From NCBI RefSeq assembly GCF_029889905.1, contig NZ_JARANZ010000003.1, forward strand, positions 186,001 to 250,000: a stretch of 64,000 nt of DNA, read 5' to 3'. Shown piece by piece: positions 7,546 to 17,106 of this stretch (positions are counted from its first letter, which is position 1; every line of letters begins with the position of its first letter). The notes under the pieces are model-generated. The model had not been told where the DNA came from, made no database searches, and worked only from the letters and a program-made list of their open reading frames with translations. The stretch comes from Chromohalobacter sp. 11-W (lineage in GTDB: Bacteria > Pseudomonadota > Gammaproteobacteria > Pseudomonadales > Halomonadaceae). A program made the position numbers and the translations under genes.

Positions 7546-8763
7546 TTATGACGAGACAGCGGACTGCTGCAACGCCTCGCGCTTTTCCATCCAGCGGCCG
7601 GTGGCGAAGATCGCGATGCCCAACAAGGCGAGTGAGGTACCCACCAGGCCGGTGGATGACCACGCCAGACCCGCCTTGATGGTCACGCCGGCCAGCCAGG
7701 CGCCGAGCGCATTGGCCATGTTGAAGGCGGCGTGATTGAGCGAAGCGGCCATGGTCTGGGCGTCTTCGGCGACGTCCATCAACCGTGTCTGCATGGCGGG
7801 GGCGACGGCCATACTGGTCCCGACCAGCGCCACGAACAAGAATCCTGTCCACACCGAGTTGGCGGCGAAGTAAAAGCCACCTTGTACGCACGCCACCCAC
7901 AGCAGAATGATCGGAATGCCGCGCAAGAGGTTCCAGTCGGCGATACGCGCACCGGCGAAATTACCGAGGATGGTGCCCACCCCGAAAATCGCCAGCACCA
8001 GTGGCCCCAGCGACTCAGCCATGCCGGCCTGCTCGGTAAGCGTGGGCATGACATAACTGAACACCGCGAACATACCGCCGCATCCGAAGCAGGCCACGCC
8101 CAGCGTGAACAGCACGCGCGGCTTGATCATCGCGCTCAACTCGCGCTTGGGGCTGGCCTGACGGTCGGCAGGCTGATGCGGCACCCATAGGCGCACCATC
8201 AATGCCGTCAGCAACGCGATGCCGCCCACGCCGGCAAAGGCCGCCTGCCAGCCGATCATATTGCCCACCCAGGTAGCCAACGGTGCGCCCACTAGAATCG
8301 CCACGGTGAGCCCGGTCATGACGCGCGCCACCGCCCGGGCGCGTTGATCGACGGGCACTGCCGCTGCGGCCACTAGCGCCGCGACGCCGAAGTAGGCACC
8401 GTGCGGCAGGCCGGCGATGAAGCGTAGCCCGACGAAGGTGCCGAAATGCGGCGCCATGATGCTGGCGAAGTTGCCGAGGGCGAACAGCAGCATCAATCCA
8501 ATCAAAAGCGCCCGTTTGGGCAACCGCGCCGCCAGGGCCGAAATGATTGGCGCCCCGACGACGACGCCGAGCGCGTAGCTGCTGATGGCGTAGCCGACAT
8601 CGGGCACCGCCACCTGAAGATCGTCGGCGACGCGGCTCATCAATCCCATGATGACGAATTCACCGGTACCGATACCGAAGCCGCCCAGCGCCAGGGCCAA
8701 TTCCGCCAAGCGTGGGTGCGCGGCGCCGCCGGAAGGCGTCGACGCGTCTGTGGATGCGCTCAT
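7546..8763 (-). CDS. MFS exporter of the AraJ/YdhP type
   Basis: Twelve-helix major facilitator of about 405 aa (DHA1-type proton antiporter, inner membrane). The early segment ALALGGFGIGTGEFVIMGL and the following RVADDLQV are hallmarks of the arabinose-efflux/YdhP group; the substrate is unknown. Loop 2-3 shows ALAARLPKRALLIG. Of two in-frame ATGs, 8763 has an AGGA eight bases upstream, while 8769 would leave only two bases of spacing, so 8763 is preferred. It is divergent from the histidine phosphatase gene; the 240-bp gap carries an 18-bp perfect palindrome (8883-8900) and a degenerate triple repeat (8799-8843), either of which could control it. Confidence 0.87.
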   Translation of the reverse strand: MSASTDASTPSGGAAHPRLAELALALGGFGIGTGEFVIMGLMSRVADDLQVAVPDVGYAISSYALGVVVGAPIISALAARLPKRALLIGLMLLFALGNFASIMAPHFGTFVGLRFIAGLPHGAYFGVAALVAAAAVPVDQRARAVARVMTGLTVAILVGAPLATWVGNMIGWQAAFAGVGGIALLTALMVRLWVPHQPADRQASPKRELSAMIKPRVLFTLGVACFGCGGMFAVFSYVMPTLTEQAGMAESLGPLVLAIFGVGTILGNFAGARIADWNLLRGIPIILLWVACVQGGFYFAANSVWTGFLFVALVGTSMAVAPAMQTRLMDVAEDAQTMAASLNHAAFNMANALGAWLAGVTIKAGLAWSSTGLVGTSLALLGIAIFATGRWMEKREALQQSAVSS

Positions 8764-8798
8764 GGGCATTTTCCTGTCTTGAGGTCCTGATCTTGAGA

Positions 8799-8843
8799 AA
8801 CGTCTCGAAAAGAACGTGTCCCGAAGACAACGTGTCGCGACCG
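8799..8843. repeat. Degenerate three-copy repeat around AACGTSTC
   Basis: AACGTCTCGAAAAG (8799-8812), AACGTGTCCCGAAGAC (8813-8828) and AACGTGTCGCGACCG (8829-8843) follow each other without gaps. They lie upstream of the AraJ-like gene on its minus-strand leader. The copies differ in length (14-16 bp). Confidence 0.5.
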
Positions 8844-8882
8844 ATTCGCAACCTGTAGGCCGAAACGATCGATTCTCTCAGA

Positions 8883-8900
8883 TTTAGACTTAAGTCTAAA
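8883..8900. promoter_or_regulatory. Perfect 18-bp palindrome, likely operator
   Basis: TTTAGACTTAAGTCTAAA is its own reverse complement over all 18 bases and is AT-rich in a GC-rich region. It lies between the divergent AraJ-like exporter (start 8763) and the histidine phosphatase (start 9008). No regulator gene is adjacent, so the binding protein must be encoded elsewhere. Confidence 0.65.
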
Positions 8901-9007
8901 ACACAAGCGCTCTAACATGACGTCAATTGCCATCCATGACACAGAATACGCGCTCCGCCACGCTTGGCCTGATAGGATCGAGTCAGGATTTCCGTGGAGT
9001 CATCGCC

Positions 9008-9592
9008 ATGCCCGAGCTGATTCGTCGTCCCTTCGTCTTTCTGCGCCATGGCCAGAGCACCAGCAACCTGAACCGTCGGATCGCCGGCCAGCGCGATGTT
9101 CCTCTCACCGCACAAGGCGAACGAGAAGCGCGCCAGGCAGCGGTACTGCTCGGCGACGTCGCCTGGCCGCTGATCGTCGCCAGCCCCCTGGAGCGGGCCC
9201 GACGCACGGCCGAACTCGCCACCGGGCGGGCGCCACATTGTCTGCTCGGTGGTCTCAAGGAACGCCATTGGGGCGAGCACGAAGAACATCCCATCCCCGA
9301 GACGATGCCTTATTTACTCTCGCCCGAGGGCGGGGAAAGCTGGGCGGATTTCGTCACCCGTATCGTCGCCACGCTCAATACCCTGCTCGTCGAGCACGAG
9401 ACGCCACTGATCGTCGGCCATTCCGGGCTGATCCGGGTGATCCGTTATCTCGACAGCGGTTCACCGGAAGGGCCGCGCATCGATAACGCCGTGCCGCAAT
9501 GGGTGGCGCCATATGGAACACGCGGCTGGGAGATCCGCCCCCTGCGTGAGCCAGACATGGCGCACTTGCCGCGTCTGTCGACGACGACCTGA
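9008..9592 (+). CDS. Histidine phosphatase family protein (phosphoglycerate-mutase-like fold)
   Basis: Histidine-phosphatase superfamily protein of 194 aa. The catalytic motif LRHGQSTSN puts the phospho-accepting His at residue 14. The second active-site His138 is in IVGHSGLIR, and the acid is probably in LKERHWGEHEE (about 83-93). The family includes phosphoglycerate mutases, RNase H-linked phosphatases and adenosylcobalamin phosphatase; the substrate cannot be assigned. The ATG at 9008 is chosen because it places the RHG motif at the usual distance and has GGAG 11 nt upstream; an in-frame extension to 8927 has no family support. It is convergent with pyrC, six bases apart. Confidence 0.85.
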   Translation: MPELIRRPFVFLRHGQSTSNLNRRIAGQRDVPLTAQGEREARQAAVLLGDVAWPLIVASPLERARRTAELATGRAPHCLLGGLKERHWGEHEEHPIPETMPYLLSPEGGESWADFVTRIVATLNTLLVEHETPLIVGHSGLIRVIRYLDSGSPEGPRIDNAVPQWVAPYGTRGWEIRPLREPDMAHLPRLSTTT

Positions 9593-9598
9593 TGCGCG

Positions 9599-10654
9599 TC
9601 ACTCGCGTCCGGCATTGACCGACCACGCCAGCGTCTCGCCGGCCTTGAAAGGCATCAGCGTCTCGCCCTGGCCGGTGGTGCGCTCGGGCATCGTCCAGGG
9701 GCGACGTTCGAGCACGATCTCCTCGTCGTTGAGCGGCAAGCCATAGAAGCGCGGGCCGTTCTCCGAGCAGAATGCCGCGAAATGCTCGAGCGCGCCTTCC
9801 TCTTCAAACACTTCGGCATAGACCGCCAACGACGCCTGGGCGTTGAACACCCCGGCGCAGCCGCAGGCCGTTTCCTTGGCGGCGACCACGTGCGGCGCCG
9901 AGTCGGTGCCCAGGAAGAACCGCGGATGACCGCTGGCCACCGCCGCGCGCAACGCCCGCTGGTGTTCGGCCCGTTTGAGGATCGGCAAACAATACAGATG
10001 CGGACGGATACCCCCCACCAGCATATCGTTGCGGTTGTGCGCCAGATGCTGCGGCGTCAGCGTTGCGGCCAGGTTGGCATCACCCTCGAGGACATACTGC
10101 GCAGCGTCGCCAGTAGTGATGTGCTCGAACACCACCTTGAGTGCCGGGAAGCGCTGGCGCAGCGGGATCATCACCTCGTCGATGAAGAACTTTTCTCGAT
10201 CGAAGATATCGATCTCGCCGCGCGTGACCTCGCCATGCACCAGTAGCGGCATGCCGATCCGCTGCATCACCTCAAGTAGCGGGTAGATGTCCTGGATACG
10301 CTTGACGCCGTGCTGCGAGTTGGTGGTGGCATTGGCCGGATAGAGCTTGGCCGCCGTCAGCAAGCCGCTGGCGTGCCCTGCCTCGAGTGTCTCGGCGGAG
10401 ACGCTCTCGTTGAGATAGCAGGTCATCAGCGGCGTGAAATCATGGCCCGCCGGCACTGCCTCGAGAATCCGCGCGCGATAGGCCTCGGCCGCCGCCAGCG
10501 TTGTGATCGGCGGCATCAGATTGGGCATCACGATGGCCCGCCCATAGACCCGACTGGTGGCGGGTAGCACGAGGCGCATCACGTCATCGTCGCGCAGATG
10601 CAGATGCCAGTCGTCGGGGCGGCGGAGGCGAAGACGGGTGGGGGACTCGGACAT
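9599..10654 (-). CDS. pyrC: Dihydroorotase PyrC (class II)
   Basis: Dihydroorotase of 351 aa, which cyclises carbamoyl-aspartate to dihydroorotate in pyrimidine synthesis. Metal ligands are visible: HLH at residues 17-19 ([11 protein letters not shown]), the lysine that becomes carboxylated, Lys103 in [12 protein letters not shown], then His in LLVHGEV and FEHITT, and the catalytic Asp in LGTDSAPH. The length and motif set are those of the E. coli-type class II enzyme. The start at 10654 ([10 protein letters not shown]) has AGGAG seven bases upstream; a longer frame to 10720 overlaps the next gene and adds nothing conserved. It follows the MFS gene on the same strand with 43 bp between. Confidence 0.96.
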   Translation of the reverse strand: MSESPTRLRLRRPDDWHLHLRDDDVMRLVLPATSRVYGRAIVMPNLMPPITTLAAAEAYRARILEAVPAGHDFTPLMTCYLNESVSAETLEAGHASGLLTAAKLYPANATTNSQHGVKRIQDIYPLLEVMQRIGMPLLVHGEVTRGEIDIFDREKFFIDEVMIPLRQRFPALKVVFEHITTGDAAQYVLEGDANLAATLTPQHLAHNRNDMLVGGIRPHLYCLPILKRAEHQRALRAAVASGHPRFFLGTDSAPHVVAAKETACGCAGVFNAQASLAVYAEVFEEEGALEHFAAFCSENGPRFYGLPLNDEEIVLERRPWTMPERTTGQGETLMPFKAGETLAWSVNAGRE

Positions 10655-10697
10655 TCTCAGGCTCCTGGGCACGGGCGGAAAAGCTGACGAAAAATGC

Positions 10698-11906
10698 TTA
10701 ACGCACCGCCGTGGCGGCACGCTGACGCTGCAATGATACCAAAGCGACGCCCGCCAGCGCGGCGACGCCGATGGCGAATCCTACCCCGGTGGCTTGCAGG
10801 CCGACGAGCCGCGCCACCAAGCCGATGCCCACCACGGGAATCGAAATCGCCACATAGGCGATCACGAAGAAGGTCGACGTCACCGCACCACGCTGATTCA
10901 GCGGGCAGGCCGCCGCCACGGCGCCCAGCCCGGCGCGAAAGGCAATGCCCTGACCCAAACCAACGATCAGCGCGCCCAGCAGGAAGACCCACAGCGTCGC
11001 CAACGCCAATCCGGCCCCGACGGTCAATGCGCCGACAATCACCACGCCACATCCCAGCGGCAAGCGGTGGGCCTCGGGCAGGCGCCCCTGTACGAGCTGT
11101 CCCAGCGTCGAGGCGAAGAACACGCAGCCGGCCACCAAGCCGATCGCCAGCAGGTTCGAATGCCCCAGCACCTGGCTCATGAAGGCCGGTGCGGTGGCGG
11201 TGAAGAACCCCAACACCGCGAAGCCGGCGAACCCGGCGATCACCGCCGGCACGAATACACCGCGCACCTCGGCGGGCACCTTCAGGCGCTGTATGCGCAG
11301 GCGAACCCGGGGCGGCCGCGTCACGGTTTCCGACGCCACGGCGACACCCAGCACAGCGATCGCCAACAGCCCCAGGTGTACGGCATACGCCAGGTGCAAC
11401 GGCCACACGGCATATTCACCCAAGGCACCCGCGACCACCGGCCCCAACCCCAGGCCGCCCATGTTGGCGGCGGTAGCGACGAAGGTCGACGCGCGCTTCC
11501 AGGCCTCGGGCGCCGACTCGACCACGGCCACCGTCGCCGTGCCGGTGAAAATGCCGGCCGAGATCCCCGACAGCACGCGCCCCGCCAATAGCGTGGCAAG
11601 ACCATCGGCCGCCAGGAAGATGACATCGCTAAGCGCCGCTGCCGCCAAGCCCGCAAATAGTAGCGGACGGCGCCCCAACTGATCCGACCAGCGTCCAGCG
11701 ATCAACAGCGCGGCGATGACGCCCACGGCATAGGCGGCGAAGATCACCGTGATGACGAGCTGCGAGAAGCCGAAGGCCGACTGATAGCCTGGATAGAGCG
11801 GTGTCGGTAGCGTCGTGCCCAGCATGGTCACGAGAAACGCGAAGGCGACCCCGGCAAAGGCCAGCCGCGCCGTCGATTCATTGGAGGACAACACAGTGGG
11901 GGACAT
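10698..11906 (-). CDS. MFS transporter
   Basis: Major facilitator of 402 aa with twelve predicted helices. The A-like motif [16 protein letters not shown] (about residues 71-86) follows the second helix, and [21 protein letters not shown] is typical of drug-exporter-type members. The substrate is unknown. The gene is divergent from gmk with a 108-bp gap and upstream of pyrC on the minus strand; a functional link with pyrimidine synthesis is not implied. Its C-terminus is short and basic ([11 protein letters not shown]). Confidence 0.85.
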   Translation of the reverse strand: MSPTVLSSNESTARLAFAGVAFAFLVTMLGTTLPTPLYPGYQSAFGFSQLVITVIFAAYAVGVIAALLIAGRWSDQLGRRPLLFAGLAAAALSDVIFLAADGLATLLAGRVLSGISAGIFTGTATVAVVESAPEAWKRASTFVATAANMGGLGLGPVVAGALGEYAVWPLHLAYAVHLGLLAIAVLGVAVASETVTRPPRVRLRIQRLKVPAEVRGVFVPAVIAGFAGFAVLGFFTATAPAFMSQVLGHSNLLAIGLVAGCVFFASTLGQLVQGRLPEAHRLPLGCGVVIVGALTVGAGLALATLWVFLLGALIVGLGQGIAFRAGLGAVAAACPLNQRGAVTSTFFVIAYVAISIPVVGIGLVARLVGLQATGVGFAIGVAALAGVALVSLQRQRAATAVR

Positions 11907-12014
11907 GCTAAAGGTTCCTTGTCAGGTGGCGCGCACCCTGCGCGATGTCGGCAGGACACAAAGTGTATGCGATAATGCTCGTTTCCCCAGAAGCGGCTCA
12001 ATCGGACACGCCCT

Positions 12015-12662
12015 ATGCCCACTCAGCTTCCGTCAAAAGGGACACTCTACATCGTCTCGGCGCCTTCCGGCGCGGGCAAGACCAGCCTGGTACGCGCCCT
12101 GCTCGAACGCATCGCGGGCATCCAGGTCAGCGTCTCGCACACCACGCGCGACATGCGCCCCGGTGAGCACAACGGCGTCAACTACCACTTCGTCGACGTC
12201 ACGACCTTCGAGCGTCTGATCGAAAGCGGCGATTTCATCGAGTATGCGCGGGTTTTCGACAACTACTACGGCACCTCGCGTGCCGCCGTGCAGGCTCTGC
12301 TCGACGCCGGCCAGGACGTGATTCTGGAAATCGACTGGCAAGGTGCCCGCCAAGTGCGCGCGGCCTTCGACGAGGCGGTCTCGGTGTTTATCCTGCCGCC
12401 GTCGCGAGAGGCCCTTCACGCGCGGCTTTCAGGACGCGGTACCGATGACGAAGCAACCATCGCCCGGCGCATGCGCGATGCAGTCGACGAGATGTCACAC
12501 TACGCCGAATACGAACACGTCATCGTCAACGATACCTTCGACCATGCGCTCGACGAACTGAGCTGTCTGGTGCATGCCGAACGCACCCGCGTGACACGGG
12601 TCCGGAAAGCTCACGCGCCACTGCTGGCGGCGCTCTTGTCACGCGTGGAAGACGTCGAGTAG
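12015..12662 (+). CDS. gmk: Guanylate kinase
   Basis: ATP-dependent GMP kinase (GMP to GDP), 215 aa, cytoplasmic and essential for GTP and ppGpp supply. The P-loop [12 protein letters not shown] is at residues 15-26. The GMP-binding segment [20 protein letters not shown] follows, and the later motif [14 protein letters not shown] is the lid region. The length fits E. coli Gmk (207 aa). It is the first gene of gmk-rpoZ-spoT, an order conserved in many gammaproteobacteria, and lies 64 bp before rpoZ. Confidence 0.98.
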   Translation: MPTQLPSKGTLYIVSAPSGAGKTSLVRALLERIAGIQVSVSHTTRDMRPGEHNGVNYHFVDVTTFERLIESGDFIEYARVFDNYYGTSRAAVQALLDAGQDVILEIDWQGARQVRAAFDEAVSVFILPPSREALHARLSGRGTDDEATIARRMRDAVDEMSHYAEYEHVIVNDTFDHALDELSCLVHAERTRVTRVRKAHAPLLAALLSRVEDVE

Positions 12663-12685
12663 ACTCGGAGGTCCTTCCGCAGGTC

Positions 12686-12706
12686 CGGCTTACGCCGTTT
12701 TTATTT
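12686..12706 (+). terminator. Small stem with T-run between gmk and rpoZ
   Basis: CGGC-ttac-GCCG followed by TTTTTATTT. The stem has only four pairs, so at most weak attenuation is likely; the neighbouring genes are normally co-transcribed. Confidence 0.3.
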
Positions 12707-12726
12707 CTCGATCAGGGTTCACACTC

Positions 12727-12978
12727 ATGGCACGCGTTACCGTAGAAGATTGCCTCGACAACGTCGATAACCGTTTTCAGTTGGTGATGATCGCCACGCA
12801 GCGTTCACGTCAGCTCGCTCGCGGCTCGCGCGATGCCCAACTGGCCTGGGAAAACGACAAGCCCACGGTCATGGCACTGCGCGAAATCGCGGCCGGCCTG
12901 GTCGATGTCAACGTCCTCGACGAAGTCGTCGATCCGCCCGCTCCCAAGCCGCGTCCCGAGCGAGAGTACAACGACTAA
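12727..12978 (+). CDS. rpoZ: RNA polymerase omega subunit
   Basis: Omega subunit, 83 aa, which assists assembly of RNA polymerase and forms part of the ppGpp site. [20 protein letters not shown] and the following [23 protein letters not shown] segment are characteristic of the family. The C-terminal tail is short and acidic, as in halotolerant relatives. The gene lies between gmk and spoT, 28 bp before the latter. Confidence 0.98.
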   Translation: MARVTVEDCLDNVDNRFQLVMIATQRSRQLARGSRDAQLAWENDKPTVMALREIAAGLVDVNVLDEVVDPPAPKPRPEREYND

Positions 12979-13006
12979 GTTCTCTCCATTCTCGAAGGCG
13001 CGCACT

Positions 13007-15142
13007 ATGTTCACCATCGACGATCTCGCGGACCGACTCGGCGGCTACCTACCCCCCGAGGAGATTCTGCACGTCAAGCGCGCCTTCTACTACGCCGAGC
13101 AGGCCCATGACGGCCAGCGGCGGCGTTCCGGCGAGCCCTACGTCACGCATCCGCTGGCGGTCGCCAATATCCTCGCCAACATGCACATGGACCATCAAAG
13201 CCTGATGGCCGCCATGCTGCATGACGTCATCGAAGATACCGGCGTGACCAAGGAGGCGCTGACCCAGCAATTCGGCGGCCCCGTGGCCGAACTGGTCGAT
13301 GGCGTCTCCAAGCTGACCCAGATCACCTTCGAGGACAAGGCGGTCGCCCAGGCGGAGAACTTCCAGAAAATGGTCCTGGCGATGTCCCAGGACATCCGCG
13401 TGATCATCGTCAAGCTCGCCGACCGCCTGCACAACATGCGCACGCTGGGTGCGCTGCGTCCCGACAAGAAGCGCCGCATTGCCCGCGAGACGCTCGAGAT
13501 CTACGCACGTATCGCCGGACGCTTGGGTATCAATACCATTCGCGTCGAGCTCGAGGATCTTTCCTTCCAGGCGATCCACCCGATGCGCGCCGAGCGCATC
13601 AAGCGTGCGGTCACCAAGGCGCGCGGCAATCGCCGCTCGATGATGCGTCAGATTCAGGACAGTCTGCAGAAGTGCCTCGATGACGACGCGCTGGGCGGCA
13701 GCGTGGTGGGCCGCCAGAAGCATCTACTGTCGATCTATCGCAAGATGCGCGACCAGCGCAAACCTTTCGCCGAGATGATGGACGTGTTCGGGTTTCGCAT
13801 CATCACCGATGACGTCGACACCTGTTACCGCATTCTCGGCGCGGTGCACAATCTCTACAAGCCGGTGCCGGGGCGTTTCAAGGACTACATCGCCATCCCC
13901 AAGGCCAACGGCTACCAGAGCCTGCACACGACGCTGTTCGGCCCCAGCGGGATGCCCGTTGAGGTGCAGATTCGCACCCGCGAAATGGAAGCGATGGCCA
14001 ATAACGGTATCGCCGCGCACTGGTTGTACAAGGCCGGTCAGACCGAGCGCCCCATCGGCGCCGGCAGCCATGCCCGCGCCCGCGAATGGGTCCGCGGGCT
14101 GCTCGAGATGCAGCGCCACGCCGGTAACTCCCTGGAGTTCATCGAGCACGTCAAGAACGACCTGTTCCCCGATGATATCTACGTGTTCACGCCCAAGGGC
14201 GACATCATGGAGCTCCCTGGCGGCGCCACGGCCGTGGACTTTGCCTACAGCGTGCACACCGACATCGGCAACAGTTGCATCGCCTGCCGCATCGACCGCC
14301 ATCTGGCGCCGCTGTCCTCGACCCTGGAAAGCGGCCAGACGCTGGAGATCATCACCGCACCCGGCGCCCGCCCCAATCTGGCCTGGCTCAACTTCGTGGT
14401 CACCGCCAAGGCCCGCTCGGCGATCCGTCACGCTCTCAAGCATCAGCAGCGCACCGAATCCGTGCAATTGGGGCGGCGTCTTCTCAACCGCGCACTGAGC
14501 GCCTTCGAGACCAGCCTCGAGGAGTTGCCCGAGCATCGCTTGGCGGCGGTACTCGAAGAGCTCGATCTCAAGCACGAGGACGATCTGCTCGAATCGATCG
14601 GGCTTGGCACGCGCATGGCCTACGCCATCGCGCGCCGCCTACTGGAATGCAATACCCCGGAAACCGCCGAGGAAGTCGCCACGGCGTCGCGTTCGGGGAT
14701 GCCGATCGTGATCAACGGCGCCGAAGGCATGATCATCAGCTTTGCACGCTGCTGCTATCCGCTGCCCGGCGACCCTATCGTCGGCCACCTTTCGGTCGGC
14801 AAGGGAATCGTGGTGCACCGCCATGATTGTGGTAACCTGCGGGAACTGCGTGACGACCCCGACAAGCTGTTCGCTCTGGAGTGGTCACAGCAGATCGATC
14901 AAGATTTTCCGGTGGCGCTGCGTCTGCATGTCGAGACACGGCGCGGCCTGGTCGCCGAACTGGCGGGCCTGGTAACCGACGCCGATGCCAATATCGAACG
15001 CATCGGCATCGAAGAACGCGATGCACGTCTGTCGATCGTCAACCTGACGTTGGCCGTCCACGACCGCGTGCATCTAGCAAGTATCATGAAACGACTGCGC
15101 AACCTGCCCCACGTCGGCAAGATCACTCGCGTTCGCAGTTGA
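13007..15142 (+). CDS. spoT: Bifunctional (p)ppGpp synthetase/hydrolase SpoT
   Basis: RelA/SpoT-homologue of 711 aa that makes and degrades (p)ppGpp. The HD hydrolase domain has His72-Asp73 and Glu76-Asp77 in [10 protein letters not shown], so hydrolysis should be active. The synthetase domain carries [20 protein letters not shown] (289-308); the RxKD signature at 290-293 is that of bifunctional enzymes, whereas RelA has ExDD. TGS follows (about 395-455, [19 protein letters not shown]), then the zinc-finger/helical region with [16 protein letters not shown], and a C-terminal ACT domain (about 640-711). The start at 13007 is preferred because the upstream in-frame extension overlaps rpoZ in another frame. 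Followed by a very strong terminator. Confidence 0.97.
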   Translation: MFTIDDLADRLGGYLPPEEILHVKRAFYYAEQAHDGQRRRSGEPYVTHPLAVANILANMHMDHQSLMAAMLHDVIEDTGVTKEALTQQFGGPVAELVDGVSKLTQITFEDKAVAQAENFQKMVLAMSQDIRVIIVKLADRLHNMRTLGALRPDKKRRIARETLEIYARIAGRLGINTIRVELEDLSFQAIHPMRAERIKRAVTKARGNRRSMMRQIQDSLQKCLDDDALGGSVVGRQKHLLSIYRKMRDQRKPFAEMMDVFGFRIITDDVDTCYRILGAVHNLYKPVPGRFKDYIAIPKANGYQSLHTTLFGPSGMPVEVQIRTREMEAMANNGIAAHWLYKAGQTERPIGAGSHARAREWVRGLLEMQRHAGNSLEFIEHVKNDLFPDDIYVFTPKGDIMELPGGATAVDFAYSVHTDIGNSCIACRIDRHLAPLSSTLESGQTLEIITAPGARPNLAWLNFVVTAKARSAIRHALKHQQRTESVQLGRRLLNRALSAFETSLEELPEHRLAAVLEELDLKHEDDLLESIGLGTRMAYAIARRLLECNTPETAEEVATASRSGMPIVINGAEGMIISFARCCYPLPGDPIVGHLSVGKGIVVHRHDCGNLRELRDDPDKLFALEWSQQIDQDFPVALRLHVETRRGLVAELAGLVTDADANIERIGIEERDARLSIVNLTLAVHDRVHLASIMKRLRNLPHVGKITRVRS

Positions 15143-15150
15143 CACCATGG

Positions 15151-15198
15151 CGACCGACCCGCCGCCAACAGGAGCGGCGGGTCGGTCGTTTCGTTTTT
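15151..15198 (+). terminator. Strong rho-independent terminator of gmk-rpoZ-spoT
   Basis: A perfect 15-bp GC-rich stem: CGACCGACCCGCCGC (15151-15165), an 8-base loop, GCGGCGGGTCGGTCG (15174-15188), then TTTCGTTTTT. It begins eight bases after the spoT stop. Confidence 0.93.
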
Positions 15199-15291
15199 AC
15201 GATACCCGGCGCGCCCGCTAACGCGGACGCGGCGGTGTCGTTATTTTTGTCCATCGCAATGCGCACACGCATAACGACAAGGAGCCATGCC

Positions 15292-15681
15292 ATGAGTAAC
15301 AAAGCCGTCATCAATACCGAGCAGGCGCCGGCCGCTATCGGTCCCTACTCGCAGGCCATCAAGGCCGGCAACACGGTGTACATGTCCGGGCAGATCCCGC
15401 TGGACCCCGGCACAATGGAACTCGTCGCCGGGGATATCGAAGCCCAAGCGCGCCAGGTCTTTACCAATCTGCAGGCCGTCTGCCATGAAGCCGCCGGCTC
15501 GCTGCAGGACATTGTCAAGCTCAACCTCTACCTGACCGACCTGAGTAACTTTGCCGTGGTCAATCAGATCATGGAAGAGTACTTCCAGGCCCCGTATCCG
15601 GCCCGCGCAGCGGTTGGCGTCAAGGAACTGCCCAAGGGCAGCCAGGTGGAAGCCGAAGCCGTCATGGTCATCGGTGATTGA
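15292..15681 (+). CDS. ridA: RidA-family enamine/imine deaminase
   Basis: RidA/YjgF/UK114 protein of 129 aa, a trimeric deaminase that hydrolyses reactive 2-aminoacrylate-type intermediates made by PLP enzymes. Typical motifs are [20 protein letters not shown] at the N-terminus, SGQIPLDP, and the C-terminal [20 protein letters not shown], whose Arg is the substrate-binding residue of active RidA. The ATG at 15292 has AGGAG eight bases upstream. The gene follows spoT after a terminator, as in pseudomonads, and is convergent with an AraC gene. Confidence 0.95.
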   Translation: MSNKAVINTEQAPAAIGPYSQAIKAGNTVYMSGQIPLDPGTMELVAGDIEAQARQVFTNLQAVCHEAAGSLQDIVKLNLYLTDLSNFAVVNQIMEEYFQAPYPARAAVGVKELPKGSQVEAEAVMVIGD

Positions 15682-15690
15682 GACCTGTCC

Positions 15691-15738
15691 GTTCAATACC
15701 CCGGTCGTTCAATACCCGGGGTGTTCAACACCAGGCTC
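15691..15738. repeat. Three-copy 16-bp tandem repeat after ridA
   Basis: GTTCAATACCCCGGTC (15691-15706), GTTCAATACCCGGGGT (15707-15722) and GTTCAACACCAGGCTC (15723-15738) follow without gaps. They lie between the ridA stop and the 3' end of the convergent AraC gene. Confidence 0.7.
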
Positions 15739-15742
15739 GTGC

Positions 15743-15766
15743 CGCGCGGGCGCTCAGGCCCGCGCG
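15743..15766. terminator. Hairpin at the convergent ends of ridA and the AraC gene
   Basis: CGCGCGGGC (15743-15751), a 6-base loop, GCCCGCGCG (15758-15766) form a perfect 9-bp GC stem. It overlaps the AraC stop codon (15754-15756). No T-run follows on either strand. Confidence 0.4.
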
Positions 15767-16725
15767 ACTTCCGGCAGCTCCCCACGCAGCTTGCTCACGT
15801 CCGCTCGCGGCGGCACCCCGAACAGGCGGCTGTATTCGCGGCTGAAATGGGAGGGGCTTCCGTAACCCACGTGGAAACTGGCCGTCGCCGCCTCCATTCC
15901 CTCGGATAGCATCAATCTTCGCGCCTCATGCAGCCGCAGCTTCTTCTGAAACTGTACCGGCGACATGCGCGTGACCTGCTTGAAGCTATGGAACAGCGAC
16001 GACTCGCTCATGTTGACCATGTCCGCCAGTTCGCGAACGCGCAGCGGCTCGGTGAAGCGATCCTTGAGCACCGCGATCACCTTGGAGATGCGGTGCGTCT
16101 GGGTGTCCGCCATTGCAAACTTGCGCATGTGCAGACCGATTTCGCCGATCAAGGCGCGGTAGAAGATCTCGCGTCTTACCAGCGGTGCCAGAATGCGAAT
16201 GTCCTGTGGCGGCGAATCGAGCAGACTCACTAACCGCAGTACCGCCACCACCAGGTCCTTCTCCGCCTGTACCCGGCTTAAACCACACGCGTTTTCGGGG
16301 CACTCCTGCGGCTCCACTCCCGCCATTCCCTCTCCCAGTTCCAACACCAGATCGGTGATTTCCTGCGGTTCGACGGCAATTTTCAAACCCAGATAGGGCT
16401 TTTCCGATGACGCGTCGGTTACCTTGCCCAGCACCGGCAGATGTACCGCCGAGACCATGCAGCTCAGCGGCCCGTAATCGATTTTTCGATCTCCCAACCA
16501 CACTGTCTTGCTGCCCTGCGCGATCAGACAAAGAGAGGGATCGTAGACCGTCGAGCCGATGCAGTTGTTGAGAGAGGAATCGGCCCGAATCAGCTCCAAC
16601 CCCGGCACCGACGTGGTGGTCAGCCCCTCCTGGCGCGCCCACTTCTTAATCTGGAATGCCAGAGTATCCGCCAAGCGACCGAGTTCCTCGTCGAGTTCTT
16701 CGAAGACAGGTTGAACGACACTCAC
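15754..16725 (-). CDS. AraC-family transcriptional regulator (AraC_N type)
   Basis: Regulator of 323 aa. The N-terminal part (about 25-190) matches the AraC_N effector domain found with metabolite- or redox-linked regulators (SLCLIAQGSKTVWLGDRKI is typical). The C-terminal AraC/XylS double HTH runs from about residue 215 to 312 (PLRVRELADMVNMSESSLFH and VGYGSPSHFSREYSRLFG). The start at 16725 gives the usual N-terminus. It is divergent from the RND efflux pair at 17107-21555 across a 381-bp gap with inverted repeats, so control of the pump is the simplest hypothesis; this is inference from layout. Confidence 0.9.
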   Translation of the reverse strand: MSVVQPVFEELDEELGRLADTLAFQIKKWARQEGLTTTSVPGLELIRADSSLNNCIGSTVYDPSLCLIAQGSKTVWLGDRKIDYGPLSCMVSAVHLPVLGKVTDASSEKPYLGLKIAVEPQEITDLVLELGEGMAGVEPQECPENACGLSRVQAEKDLVVAVLRLVSLLDSPPQDIRILAPLVRREIFYRALIGEIGLHMRKFAMADTQTHRISKVIAVLKDRFTEPLRVRELADMVNMSESSLFHSFKQVTRMSPVQFQKKLRLHEARRLMLSEGMEAATASFHVGYGSPSHFSREYSRLFGVPPRADVSKLRGELPEVARA

Positions 16726-16897
16726 GGTTTCGTCCTCTCATTGTTGGGTCAACTGTCATTGCTCGATAAAGCGCGAGTATATGTCTATGTGCCGACGTTT
16801 TGATGACAAATCTCCGATCCGTGCAGGATTGGGCAAGACCTTTGAAGGAACAGGCAAGCGCCTCTTCTGACAACACGACATTCAGGACCCTTCCTTT

Positions 16898-16918
16898 TAG
16901 AGATAGACGATATCTATA
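16898..16918. promoter_or_regulatory. Inverted repeat, candidate operator of the RND pump or its regulator
   Basis: TAGAGATA (16898-16905), 5-base centre, TATCTATA (16911-16918): seven of eight positions pair. It lies about 190 bp before the adaptor gene and 170 bp before the AraC start, a position suited to a divergent promoter. Confidence 0.4.
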
Positions 16919-17048
16919 GGATTAGGCAATCAACAACGAGGAACCCGATAACGCCCTCTCTTCCCTGGCCTCTACAGTGACCCTCCATTCCCCGCGCCTA
17001 TGCTCGTCTTACCAGAAGTCGGTGAGCCCCTTATTCGGGCCTGATTCG

Positions 17049-17071
17049 CGCGATCTTTTTGACTGATCGCG
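17049..17071. promoter_or_regulatory. Perfect 7-bp inverted repeat in the leader of the adaptor gene
   Basis: CGCGATC (17049-17055), nine bases, GATCGCG (17065-17071). It ends 35 bp before the adaptor ATG and could be a leader hairpin or an operator. Confidence 0.35.
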
Positions 17072-17106
17072 ACCCCGGCCGGGAACCGTCAACGCGGAGT
17101 CAGAAA

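Larger units (their letters stand above)
16726..17106. other. Intergenic control region between AraC gene and RND pump
   Basis: 381 bp without a gene. It holds an 8-5-8 inverted repeat at 16898-16918 and a perfect 7-bp inverted repeat at 17049-17071. The sequence near 16895-16925 is AT-rich relative to its surroundings. No small ORF or RNA is recognisable. Confidence 0.6.

Noticed and set aside
13724-14575. Long open frame on the minus strand inside spoT
   Set aside because: Full SpoT motifs lie on the other strand; the minus-strand frame has no recognisable domain and arises from GC-rich third positions.
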